This document shows positions 55,210-63,006 of a DNA stretch of 64,000 nt, piece after piece (position 1 is the stretch's first letter; each line of letters starts with the position of its first letter). Origin of the DNA: Streptomyces curacoi. Lineage in GTDB: Bacteria; Actinomycetota; Actinomycetes; Streptomycetales; Streptomycetaceae. The stretch spans positions 560,945 to 624,944 of the forward strand of contig NZ_KQ947987.1 of assembly GCF_001513975.1 (NCBI RefSeq), written 5' to 3'. Position numbers and translations under genes: made by a program. The notes below the pieces were generated by a model. That model had not been told where the DNA came from. It searched no databases and was given only the letters and a program-made list of their open reading frames with translations.

Positions 55210-56700
55210 ATGCCCGACCTGCCGACCCCCCAGGACGCCACCGAGGCCGCGCTGTTCTCCGAGTGCTGGGACGCCGTGCTGTCGTACGCCGACCTGTGCA
55301 CGGCCGGCTCCGCCGCTGCGAGCCAGCTGGCCTCGCAGGCGTTCTCGACCGGCATACGCGAGGCCCGCGACGCCGAGGCCGGGACCTTCAGGATCGCCGG
55401 CCGCCGCCCGGCCCGCCTGCCCCGAATCCCCCTGCTGCTGACCGCCGTACGCACCACGGCGGCCGCCTGGGAGGAGAGCGGGCAGGGCCACAAGCTCGAC
55501 CCCGACCTGCGCCTGTGGCTCAACTCCGACAAGGCCGCCCGCTACACCGGCGCGCCGCTGCAGCGCCCGCTCGCGCTGCGCGGACTGCGCGACCTTCAGG
55601 AACCGGACGCGGCACTGCTGTGGCTGGCCGAGGTGGAGGCGCTGCCGCCGGCCGTGGTGGCCCGCCGGCTCGGCCTCGACCCGGCCACCCTCTCCGACGA
55701 ACTCATCCAGGTCCGGGGCCTGTTCAGGGACCGCTGCCAGCGCAACCACCTCGACACGCCGATGGACGCGCAGTGCCGCAGCTACGCCCGCCTCCTCGAC
55801 GCCGTCACCCGCTCGGCCGCCGCCGACACCCCGCCCGACCTCTCCCGCCACCTCGCCACCTGCGTCCAGTGCGCCGAGGCCGCCGCCTGTCTGCGGCTGC
55901 ACGGCGGCGGACTGCCCGGGGCCCTCGCCGGCGGCGTGATCGGCTGGGGCGGCCTCGCCTACCTGGAGCGCCGCCGCCGAGCCGCCGAGGTGCGCCTGGG
56001 CGCCGGACGCCCCGAACCGGCGGACGCGGACGCCGGCCCGCCGAACCCCGGCGCGCACAAGGCCCGCGTCGTGCGCAACGGCCTCCTCGTCGCCGCCGTC
56101 CTCGTCTCCCTGCTCGCCCTCGCGGTGTCGATGATGCCCGGCGGCTCCACCGGTGACGGCGGCACGGTGGCCGACGACCCGTCCGACCGCCAGCCGGTCG
56201 CCGGCCCCGGCTTCTCCGCACCGGTCACGGCCGCCACCCAGCGCCCCTCGAAGTCCCCGGAGCCGTCGGAGAGCTCGCCCCGGGCCGAGTCGCCCGAGCC
56301 GGAGAAGCCCCGCCAGGAACCGCACGGCACCAACTCCGCCACGGCCGGCAAGGACGATCCGGACCCGTCCACGAGCCGGCCGGCGACCTGCAGCGCCCAG
56401 TACGACCTCGTCAACGAATGGCCCGACGGCTTCCAGGCCACCGTCACCGTCACCACCGAACGGGCCCTGGACGACTGGCGCGTCGCCTGGTCCTTCCCCG
56501 ACGGCCAGCGGGTCGGCCAGATGTGGGACGCGAGCTTCGCCCAGAACGGCTCCCGGGTCACGGCCACCGCCGCGGACTACAACCGGACCGTCGCCGAGAA
56601 CGGCACCCTCTCCTTCGGCTTCATCGCCTCCTGGGAGGAGGAGAACTCGCCGGCGTACGACTTCGCGTTGAACGGGCACAGCTGCACGCGGGCCGACTGA
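55210..56700 (+). CDS. membrane protein: sigma-like HTH and anti-sigma-like zinc motif inside, cellulose-binding CBM2 outside
   Basis: The 496-residue product is mainly cytoplasmic at the N-terminus. Residues about 140-180 (LPPAVVARRLGLDPATLSDE) look like a sigma region-4 HTH. HLATCVQCAEAAAC (about 214-227) contains H-x3-C-x2-C, the zinc motif of ZAS anti-sigma factors. One membrane helix follows (GLLVAAVLVSLLALAVSMMP, near 291-312), then a Pro/Ser/Glu-rich linker of about 80 residues. The C-terminal domain (about 393-496: CSAQYDLVNEWPDGFQATVT, WRVAWSFPDG, NGTLSFGFIASW) is a CBM2-type cellulose-binding module with terminal disulfide Cys. The layout suggests a cellulose sensor signalling to transcription. 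AGGAGA lies just before the ATG at 55210. Confidence 0.75.
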   Translation: MPDLPTPQDATEAALFSECWDAVLSYADLCTAGSAAASQLASQAFSTGIREARDAEAGTFRIAGRRPARLPRIPLLLTAVRTTAAAWEESGQGHKLDPDLRLWLNSDKAARYTGAPLQRPLALRGLRDLQEPDAALLWLAEVEALPPAVVARRLGLDPATLSDELIQVRGLFRDRCQRNHLDTPMDAQCRSYARLLDAVTRSAAADTPPDLSRHLATCVQCAEAAACLRLHGGGLPGALAGGVIGWGGLAYLERRRRAAEVRLGAGRPEPADADAGPPNPGAHKARVVRNGLLVAAVLVSLLALAVSMMPGGSTGDGGTVADDPSDRQPVAGPGFSAPVTAATQRPSKSPEPSESSPRAESPEPEKPRQEPHGTNSATAGKDDPDPSTSRPATCSAQYDLVNEWPDGFQATVTVTTERALDDWRVAWSFPDGQRVGQMWDASFAQNGSRVTATAADYNRTVAENGTLSFGFIASWEEENSPAYDFALNGHSCTRAD

Positions 56701-56715
56701 CCCGGCCTGGCCGCC

Positions 56716-56755
56716 GGTCACGGTCCGACGTGCAGGGTCACGGTCCGACGTGCAG
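56716..56755. repeat. perfect 20-bp tandem repeat at the 3' end of the CHAT gene
   Basis: GGTCACGGTCCGACGTGCAG occurs at 56716-56735 and again at 56736-56755. It covers the last codons and stop of the CHAT gene, so the stop codon exists in two copies. Confidence 0.8.
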
Positions 56756-59700
56756 ATAGGCCGCCCACCGCAGCGGATCCGTCGGGTCCTGCACGCGCTG
56801 CGCGGCGACCGCGGCATGCAGCGCGCGGGCGGCCCCGGCGGCGTCCGGCACACCGGTGCCGGTCAGCGTGGCGTAGACCCGCGCGGCCACGTCCGCGGCC
56901 GAGCCGTCCTGCACCTCCCACATCGTCGCGATGGCATGCCGGTAGCCCGCCGCCTGCAGGGTCGAGGCGAGATGCATCGCCTCATCGGGCAGGTTCACCG
57001 CGCCGAAGGCCGTCTCGCAGGCCGACAGATAGGCCAACTCCGCCTGGGGCAGCTCCAGTTCCAGCAGCTCGGCCGCGGTGAGCCGCCCGTCGTACAGGGC
57101 GAGCGAGCTCGCCGCCGGATCCCTCTCGTCCTGCTCCGCGTGACAGGCGAAGTGCACCCAGGCGTGCTCGTGTAGAGCCTGCCGCACGGCCCCGCGGGTC
57201 GCGTCCCGCCCGAGCAGTCCGACAGCCCGCACCCCCGCCGGGAGGCCGGCCAGCAGCTGCGCGCACTCCCGCTCCACCGCCGGCAGCACGGGCAGGCCCG
57301 GCGCCTGCGGCACACCCACCACGACCAGCCCGCCGAAGGAGCCGCCGCGCGCGCCGCCCTGCCGGGCCCGACGCAGCGCGGTGAGCGTCGAGGCGTACGA
57401 GGAGACCACGCGGTCCGGCACGGAGCGGGCGCCGCCCGGGTCCGCGGCGCCGCCATGGCGCGGATACCGCCCGGCGGCGTGCAGGGGCAGCAGCGCCAGC
57501 CGCCCCGTCGGACACCACCACAGCCGGGGCGGCTCCCGGTCCGTTGCGCCGCGGATGCCGACACGGTCCAGCACGGGCTCCGCGATGCTGACCCACAGCC
57601 ACTCCAGCAGGTCGTGCACGGCGTGCCGGTCCTCCTCCCGGCGCAGGAAGGGCCGCTGCGGCCGACGACGGTTCGCCAGGACGTTGAGGAACGTGAGGAC
57701 CCGCCGGGTGACCGCCTCGTCCGTCAGGCCGGGCAGCTCGACCACCTCGACGGGGGCCGGGGCGCCGCGCACCACAAGGGCGTGGCAGGCGATCGGGCTG
57801 ACGTTGACCACGACGACCGGCCCGCCGTCCGCCGCCGTGCGCAGGTCCTCGTACGGGACGGGCGCGAGGAACCGCTCGAAGCCGTCCAGCCCGCGTGCTT
57901 CGGCGAGCAGTTCGTCCCACTCGCGGCACAGCACGGCCCGCTCCCGTGCCACCCGCTCCCGCGCGAGGGGAGACACCAGGACGGCGTCGGACATCTCCGC
58001 CGGATCGGCGTCCGCCGCCAGCCGGCCGGTGTCGAGGCGCTCGCGCACCCGGCGCATGCGGTCCGCCAGCGCCGGGGCCCGTTCGGCGAGCCGTGACAGG
58101 TCGCTTCGTGTGCGCAGGAGCTGGTTGTGGACGACCGTCCGGCCCTGTTCGAGCAGTTCCAGCGCCCGCTCGGGCGCCCCGGCCAGGATGTGGCAGGCGG
58201 CGGCCGTGGAGGCGATCCCGGACCAGTCGGTCAGATGCCGTTCACGCGCCGTTCTGGGCAGCCCGTGCCAGGCCAGCTCGGGCAGCAGGAGCAGCGCACG
58301 GTCGTATCCGTCGGTGGCCAGGGCGAGGTCGCCGAGTTCGACGCCGGCCCGGCCCCAGTCGGAGCGGCATTCCATACGGAGTTGCTGGGTGGCGTAGGGC
58401 ATCGCGTCGGCCCGGCGCCAGCACTCGACGGCCTCGTGCAGGTCGGCCCGGTCGCCGGTGTGCTGGTAGCGCCGCCGCAGCAGATCGCCGAGCCGCCGCC
58501 AGGCCCGGGGCTGGAAGACGTCGTCCGCACGCGCCGTCGCCACGGCCTGCCGGGCGAGGGCCACGGGGCGGTCCAGCGCGTCCCGCTGCCTGCCGTGACC
58601 GGCGGCCAGGGCCACGGCCAGACCGCCGAGGAGCGAGCCGTACGCATGGTGGGCGGGGGCGGTGGCGGCCACCGCCCGCTCGGCGGTCTCGATCGCCTCC
58701 TCGACGTCCGCGCGGTTTCCGGTCTGCTCGAAGCGGAGCAGGAGTATGCGGCTGAGCAGGGACAGGAACTCTCCGAAGCGCTCGTGGCTGCGCGGGACCG
58801 TCCTCGTGGCCTCCCGCTTCCACTTCACGGCCTCGTCGAGGACCGCCGGATCGAAGGTGTTGTCGTACCGCTCCTTCAACGCGTCGGCGAGATCCCCCAT
58901 GGCCACGGCGCGGTCGCTGTCGGGGGAGGCGGCCGGCTGCACGTCGAGCGCCCTGGTCAGCAGGCGCACCGCACGGTCCAGGTCCGCCTGCTCGAACGTG
59001 CGGCGGTACCGGAGCAGATAGCTCCGCGCGAGGCTCTGCAGGGCGATCGGATCCTCCGCCGTGGCGGATACGGCCTGGGCCCCCAGCCGGATCGCCTCCT
59101 GAAGGTCCTCGGCCGCGTCCAGCCGTTCGTAGCGGATCCGGTACGCGTTGGCGTGCTCGGCGAGCCGGCGCCCCCGGGCGCGGTCGGTCGGAGCCGTCGC
59201 GTCCAGGGCCTGCCGGCCGTGGGCGATCGCGCTCTCCAGGTCCGCGAGTTCACCGGTGCGTTCGTGCTTCCAGAGCAGCGCCCAGGCCAGCTGCGCCCGC
59301 GCCTTCGCGCGCTGTGCCTCGGGCGCGGTGGCCAGCAGGGAGCGCAGCAGCCGGAGGGGGGAGTCGAGGTCCGCCGGGTCGCCCAGCCGGTCGTAACGGG
59401 CGCTGAGCCGATGGGTCAGCGACGCCGCGAAGTCGAGCCGGTCGGGGTCGTCGGGCCAGGCGCTCTCCACCGCCTCCCGGGCACGGTCGCACGCCTCCTG
59501 GAGGTCGGCGAGGTCGTAGGTGTGCTCGTACCGGAGGTACAGGGCGAACGCCAGATGATGGAGGCGGCGCGCCCGGGCGTGGCTGTCGACCGGCGTCGCG
59601 TCCACCGCCTCGCGGCCCGCCGACACGGCCCGCTCCAGATCGGGCCGCCGGCCGGTGCGCTGGTAGCGCGTGGTCAGCAAGGTCGACAACAGCATGAGGC

Positions 59701-60316
59701 GCCGGGACAGTTCGGGGTTTTCCTCCGCGGTGTACGTGATCGACGCCTCCCGCAGCCGGATCGCCTCGTCGAGGTCGGCGGTTCGGCCGCCGAGCTCGAA
59801 GCGGTGGAACAGCGCGGTGGAGAGGTGGGACAGGGGCAGCCCGGGTATGTCGGGCCCGCCCAGGGCCAGTCCGACCGCCACCCGGTAGTGGCTCACCGCC
59901 TCGTCCAGGGCCGCGGCGTCCGGGTGCCCGGTGCCGATGGTCCGCTCGTACTCCCTGATCAGCCGGAGCGCCTTCTGATGGGCCTCGTAGGCACGCCGGC
60001 CGGCCTCCTCGACGGCCTCGTGGAACGTCTCCGGCACATCGGCGGGCAGCAGCCGGGCCCGTAACAGCAGCAGCCGCAGCGCCTCGCCGTAGTCCGCGTA
60101 TCCGTTGTCCCCCGGCCGGACCTGGTGCCGGGTCATGTGGAACGTGACCAGGGCGTCCAGGGCCTCGATGTCGACGGCGCCGTCGTTCCGCACCATCAGC
60201 GACCTGAGCCGGGCGGCCTCGGGCAGGGCCGTGTCCTCGAACAGCGCGGACGTGTCACCTTCGTCCCGGTGTCGCGCCACACGGTCCAGCAACACGGTGA
60301 TGAGGGAATGAGGCAC
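56738..60316 (-). CDS. CHAT domain (caspase-like) protein with TPR-like repeats
   Basis: The 1192-residue product has a long helical repeat region (about 80-760) with recurring patterns such as RTADLDEAIRLREASI, RRPDLERAVSAGREAV and GELADLESAIAHGRQAL, typical of actinobacterial TPR-like arrays. The C-terminal CHAT domain (about 860-1192) has the catalytic His in WVHFACHAEQD (near 1056) and Cys in LAYLSACETAFGA (near 1097), the dyad of caspase/separase-like proteases. It is expected to be a cytoplasmic protease or scaffold triggered through the repeats. The GTG at 60316 has no ribosome binding site, but TAGAGT ends 6 nt upstream, pointing to a leaderless mRNA. It is divergent from two small genes that may be partners. 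Confidence 0.88.
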   Translation of the reverse strand: MPHSLITVLLDRVARHRDEGDTSALFEDTALPEAARLRSLMVRNDGAVDIEALDALVTFHMTRHQVRPGDNGYADYGEALRLLLLRARLLPADVPETFHEAVEEAGRRAYEAHQKALRLIREYERTIGTGHPDAAALDEAVSHYRVAVGLALGGPDIPGLPLSHLSTALFHRFELGGRTADLDEAIRLREASITYTAEENPELSRRLMLLSTLLTTRYQRTGRRPDLERAVSAGREAVDATPVDSHARARRLHHLAFALYLRYEHTYDLADLQEACDRAREAVESAWPDDPDRLDFAASLTHRLSARYDRLGDPADLDSPLRLLRSLLATAPEAQRAKARAQLAWALLWKHERTGELADLESAIAHGRQALDATAPTDRARGRRLAEHANAYRIRYERLDAAEDLQEAIRLGAQAVSATAEDPIALQSLARSYLLRYRRTFEQADLDRAVRLLTRALDVQPAASPDSDRAVAMGDLADALKERYDNTFDPAVLDEAVKWKREATRTVPRSHERFGEFLSLLSRILLLRFEQTGNRADVEEAIETAERAVAATAPAHHAYGSLLGGLAVALAAGHGRQRDALDRPVALARQAVATARADDVFQPRAWRRLGDLLRRRYQHTGDRADLHEAVECWRRADAMPYATQQLRMECRSDWGRAGVELGDLALATDGYDRALLLLPELAWHGLPRTARERHLTDWSGIASTAAACHILAGAPERALELLEQGRTVVHNQLLRTRSDLSRLAERAPALADRMRRVRERLDTGRLAADADPAEMSDAVLVSPLARERVARERAVLCREWDELLAEARGLDGFERFLAPVPYEDLRTAADGGPVVVVNVSPIACHALVVRGAPAPVEVVELPGLTDEAVTRRVLTFLNVLANRRRPQRPFLRREEDRHAVHDLLEWLWVSIAEPVLDRVGIRGATDREPPRLWWCPTGRLALLPLHAAGRYPRHGGAADPGGARSVPDRVVSSYASTLTALRRARQGGARGGSFGGLVVVGVPQAPGLPVLPAVERECAQLLAGLPAGVRAVGLLGRDATRGAVRQALHEHAWVHFACHAEQDERDPAASSLALYDGRLTAAELLELELPQAELAYLSACETAFGAVNLPDEAMHLASTLQAAGYRHAIATMWEVQDGSAADVAARVYATLTGTGVPDAAGAARALHAAVAAQRVQDPTDPLRWAAYLHVGP

Positions 60317-60322
60317 CGTGTC

Positions 60323-60328
60323 ACTCTA
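60323..60328 (-). promoter_or_regulatory. -10 box of a leaderless CHAT gene transcript
   Basis: TAGAGT on the minus strand ends 6 nt before the GTG start. This spacing places transcription start at the codon. A -35 box was not clear. Confidence 0.45.
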
Positions 60329-60383
60329 GTGGCGCAACTCACGGCAACGGCAGGGCAGTACGGCAGAGGGGAACGACCGGACC

Positions 60384-60779
60384 ATGGCCGCACCGGAACA
60401 CCGAACCGGCGAACACTGGGAACACACCTCGGAGTTCGGCTGGACCAGCAAGGCCTACGACCTGCTGGAGCAGGACCTGCTGCGGGCCGAGGTCGCCGTC
60501 GTCGACGGCGTGCTGACCACCCGGGTGTGGGGATGCTGCCCGCGCTGCGCCGGGCGGCTCGACGACCGGCAGGTCCCCACCTCCGTCGGCGACTTCACCG
60601 GCCCTCCACGGAGCGCGGACGCGGACGCCGACGAGCTTCTGGCGCCCGTCGTGGTGGTCGACGTCACCTGCGGGTGCGGTGCGGTGCACCTCAACGCCCC
60701 GGAGGGCACGACCGGGTGCGGGGTCAGCTTCCGTGTGGAGCTCGTGGCCGACAGCGCCTCGGTGCCGGGAACACCGTGA
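60384..60779 (+). CDS. small Cys-rich hypothetical protein
   Basis: The 131-residue product has a CPRC pair (WGCCPRCAGRLDDRQ, near 50-55) and a second cluster CGCGAVHLN followed by GTTGCGVSF, suggesting a zinc ribbon. The N-terminus (EFGWTSKAYDLLEQDLLRAE) is helical. No family was recognised. It overlaps the next gene by 4 nt (GTGA), so the two are translationally coupled. It begins 67 nt from the divergent CHAT gene, with which it may share control. Confidence 0.65.
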   Translation: MAAPEHRTGEHWEHTSEFGWTSKAYDLLEQDLLRAEVAVVDGVLTTRVWGCCPRCAGRLDDRQVPTSVGDFTGPPRSADADADELLAPVVVVDVTCGCGAVHLNAPEGTTGCGVSFRVELVADSASVPGTP

Positions 60780-61429
60780 CCGGGTACCGGCCGCGGCGGC
60801 CGACCAGCGCCCCCTCGGCCTTCGACCTCGCCGAGCGGGACGCCTTCCGCGCGATGTCGGCCGAGTCCCTGGACGCCGTGCGGGCCGGCGCCGAGACCTG
60901 GCGCAACGGTCTGACCGCCTTCATCACCCTGGTCACCACCGGTGTGGTCATCAAGGGACGGGACACCACCAGCGCCCTGTCCGACGGCTGGAAGACGGCG
61001 CTCACCCTCCTCATCGGCGGCGGCCTGCTCGCCGCGCTCACAGGGCTCTGGCAGGCGCTGGCGGCGCAGGCCGGCACCCGCCCCCGGGCGACCACTCTGA
61101 GCGCCGTGCACGAGCGCCACGGATCGATCGCGGCCTACAAGGTCGCCCTGGCCGCCGCCGCGGCACGCCGGCTCAGGCGCGCCCAGTACCTGGTCGCCCT
61201 CGCGCTGGCCCTGCTGCTCGCGGGCATCGTCGTCACCTGGTGGGCGCCGGCCGAGACAGGCAAGGAGAAGCCGGTCTACCTGAAGGTGACCCACCCCGGC
61301 GGACCCAGCTGCGGAGTACTGCGCTCCGCCGACGGCGGCAAGCTCCGGCTGCAGAGCCCGGGACGGCACGACCCCGTCGTGGTGCCGCTGAGCGGCATCG
61401 CCAACATGAGCGTGGTCAAGAGCTGCTGA
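60776..61429 (+). CDS. small membrane protein coupled to the Cys-rich protein
   Basis: The 217-residue product has three likely membrane helices (LTAFITLVTTGVVIKG, TALTLLIGGGLLAALTGLWQ and YLVALALALLLAGIVVTWW) and a C-terminal domain of about 60 residues with two Cys (GPSCGVLRSADGGKLRL, VVKSC). A soluble helical stretch lies between helices 2 and 3. The GTG overlaps the previous stop codon. No family was recognised. It might be a membrane effector or anchor for the divergent CHAT protein, but only gene position supports this. Confidence 0.6.
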   Translation: MTGYRPRRPTSAPSAFDLAERDAFRAMSAESLDAVRAGAETWRNGLTAFITLVTTGVVIKGRDTTSALSDGWKTALTLLIGGGLLAALTGLWQALAAQAGTRPRATTLSAVHERHGSIAAYKVALAAAAARRLRRAQYLVALALALLLAGIVVTWWAPAETGKEKPVYLKVTHPGGPSCGVLRSADGGKLRLQSPGRHDPVVVPLSGIANMSVVKSC

Positions 61430-61440
61430 ACGAGTCCGGG

Positions 61441-61483
61441 GATCCCCCCGAGACGAGCCCTCCGATCCCCCCGAGACGAGCCC
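61441..61483. repeat. 20-bp direct repeat downstream of the membrane protein gene
   Basis: GATCCCCCCGAGACGAGCCC is present at 61441-61460 and at 61464-61483, separated by 3 bp. It lies just after the stop codon and may be a small duplication. Confidence 0.75.
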
Positions 61484-61494
61484 CCGTAAAACCA

Positions 61495-61525
61495 TTGGCG
61501 GGGTGCGGCCGACCGGTACTAGAGT
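61495..61525 (+). promoter_or_regulatory. candidate promoter for the small ORF and rsgA
   Basis: TTGGCG (61495-61500) and TAGAGT (61520-61525) resemble -35 and -10 boxes with a 19-bp spacer, longer than ideal. The -10 box is of a common Streptomyces form. Confidence 0.35.
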
Positions 61526-61592
61526 CACGGGCGTTCCCGCAGCGGCCGGTGGCCGCTGGTGCCGAGTGTGCAAGGTGAGGAGGTGTCGACCG

Positions 61593-61661
61593 ATGGCTGT
61601 CATTGCGATGAGCGCTGCCCGCATCCAGTTCATCAAGTCCACCTCCGTGGCCACCGGCTGA
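61593..61661 (+). CDS. 22-residue ORF upstream of rsgA (possible leader peptide)
   Basis: An ATG with GAGGAGG about 9 nt upstream opens a 22-codon frame, MAVIAMSAARIQFIKSTSVA then TG and a stop. The strong ribosome binding site and the gap of only 65 nt to rsgA suggest it is translated, perhaps as a regulatory leader. No stretch of one regulatory amino acid is present, so classical attenuation is not indicated. It may also be an independent small protein. Confidence 0.4.
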   Translation: MAVIAMSAARIQFIKSTSVATG

Positions 61662-61726
61662 TCACACCTCATCTCTCCGCGTCCTGCGTACGCGGCTGCC
61701 GGGGCCACCCTCTGAAGGGTCACCCG

Positions 61727-62857
61727 TTGACTTCCACCTCTGTTTTCTCCGCGTTGGCTCCCTACGGCTGGGACTCGGCCTGGGCCGACGCGTTCACCCC
61801 GTACGACGCCGAGGGGCTGCTGCCCGGACGCGTCGTGCGGGTCGACCGCGGGCAGTGCGACGTCGTCACCGCCGAGGGTGTCGTACGGGCCGACACGGCC
61901 TTCGTCACCCCGCACGATCCGATGCGGGTCGTGTGCACCGGCGACTGGGTCGCCGTCGAGCCCGCGGGCAACCCGCGCTACGTACGGACGTATCTGCCGC
62001 GCCGTACCGCCTTCGTGCGCTCCACCTCCTCCAAGCGGTCCGAGGGGCAGATCCTCGCCGCCAACGTCGACCACGCCATCGTCGCCGTGTCGCTGGCCGT
62101 CGAACTCGACCTCGGCCGCATCGAGCGGTTCCTCGCGCTGGCGTGGGAGAGCGGGGCGCAGCCTCTGGTCGTGCTCACCAAGGCCGACCTCGTGCCGGAC
62201 GCGGTGACCCTCTCGCATCTCGTGCAGGACGTGGAGACGACGGCGCCTGGGGTGCCGGTGCTGCCGGTCAGCGCCATGGACGGTGGGGGTACCTCCCTGC
62301 TCGAGCGAAGCCGAGAGCTCGGGGGAGGGCTCGATGTCCTCGTCGCGGTCGTCTCCGGCGGTACGTCCGTGCTGCTCGGACAGTCCGGCGCGGGCAAGTC
62401 GACGCTCGCGAACGCGCTGCTCGGCGAGGACGTCATGGAGGTCCAGGCCGCGCGTGACGTCGACGGCAAGGGCCGCCACACGACCACCACGCGCAACCTC
62501 CTCGCCCTGCCGGGCGGCGGCGTGCTCATCGACACGCCGGGGCTGCGCGGCGTCGGGCTCTGGGACGCCGAGACCGGGGTCGGCCAGGTCTTCGCGGAGA
62601 TCGAGGAACTGGCCGGGCGCTGCCGCTTCCACGACTGCGCGCACGAGAGCGAGCCGGGGTGCGCGGTGCTGGCCGCGATCGACGCCGGGTCGCTGCCGCA
62701 GCGCCGACTGGAGAGCTACCGCAAGCTGATGCGGGAGAACCAGCGGATCGTGGCGAAGACGGACGCGCGGCTGCGGGCCGAGATCAAGCGGGACTGGAAG
62801 CGGAAGGGGGCGGAAGGGCGCGCGGCCATGGAGGCGAAGCGGAGCCGTTGGCAGTGA
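61727..62857 (+). CDS. rsgA: ribosome small subunit-dependent GTPase RsgA
   Basis: The 376-residue product is the circularly permuted GTPase that checks late 30S maturation. An OB-fold (about 30-100) precedes the G domain in the permuted order: LTKADLV (G4), LLGQSGAGKSTLANALLG (G1), GRHTTTTRNL (G2) and LIDTPGLRGVG (G3). The C-terminal zinc knuckle is CRFHDCAHESEPGC. The TTG at 61727 has AAGGG 7 nt upstream. Residues about 186-201 (GGGTSLLERSRELGGG) are encoded by a REP-like inverted repeat inserted in frame between G4 and G1. A hairpin at 62884-62902 follows the stop. Confidence 0.92.
   Translation: MTSTSVFSALAPYGWDSAWADAFTPYDAEGLLPGRVVRVDRGQCDVVTAEGVVRADTAFVTPHDPMRVVCTGDWVAVEPAGNPRYVRTYLPRRTAFVRSTSSKRSEGQILAANVDHAIVAVSLAVELDLGRIERFLALAWESGAQPLVVLTKADLVPDAVTLSHLVQDVETTAPGVPVLPVSAMDGGGTSLLERSRELGGGLDVLVAVVSGGTSVLLGQSGAGKSTLANALLGEDVMEVQAARDVDGKGRHTTTTRNLLALPGGGVLIDTPGLRGVGLWDAETGVGQVFAEIEELAGRCRFHDCAHESEPGCAVLAAIDAGSLPQRRLESYRKLMRENQRIVAKTDARLRAEIKRDWKRKGAEGRAAMEAKRSRWQ
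62284..62327. repeat. REP-like palindromic element inside rsgA
   Basis: The segment from GTGGGGGTACCTCCCTGCTC to CCGAGAGCTCGGGGGAG is an imperfect inverted repeat. It resembles the GGGGGTACC...CTCGAGCGAAGCCGAGAG...GGGGGAG element that I recall being widespread between Streptomyces genes. Here it lies in frame within coding sequence. Confidence 0.65.
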
Positions 62858-62883
62858 CGGATCCGGTGCTCCCGCCGCCGTCC

Positions 62884-62902
62884 CCGGGGGCTGCGCCCCC
62901 GG
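62884..62902 (+). terminator. hairpin after rsgA
   Basis: CCGGGGGC (62884-62891) and GCCCCCGG (62895-62902) pair around TGC. It starts 27 nt after the stop codon and belongs to a GC-rich hairpin type common after Streptomyces genes. Confidence 0.6.
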
Positions 62903-63006
62903 ACCCCCCTTCGGCCTGAACCGCCTCACGGGTCGGCGGGTAGGTCAACGCCATGTCCGATTCCCGCCAGCCCAGCCTCTCCTCACGGGCGAGACTGGAG
63001 GGCGTG

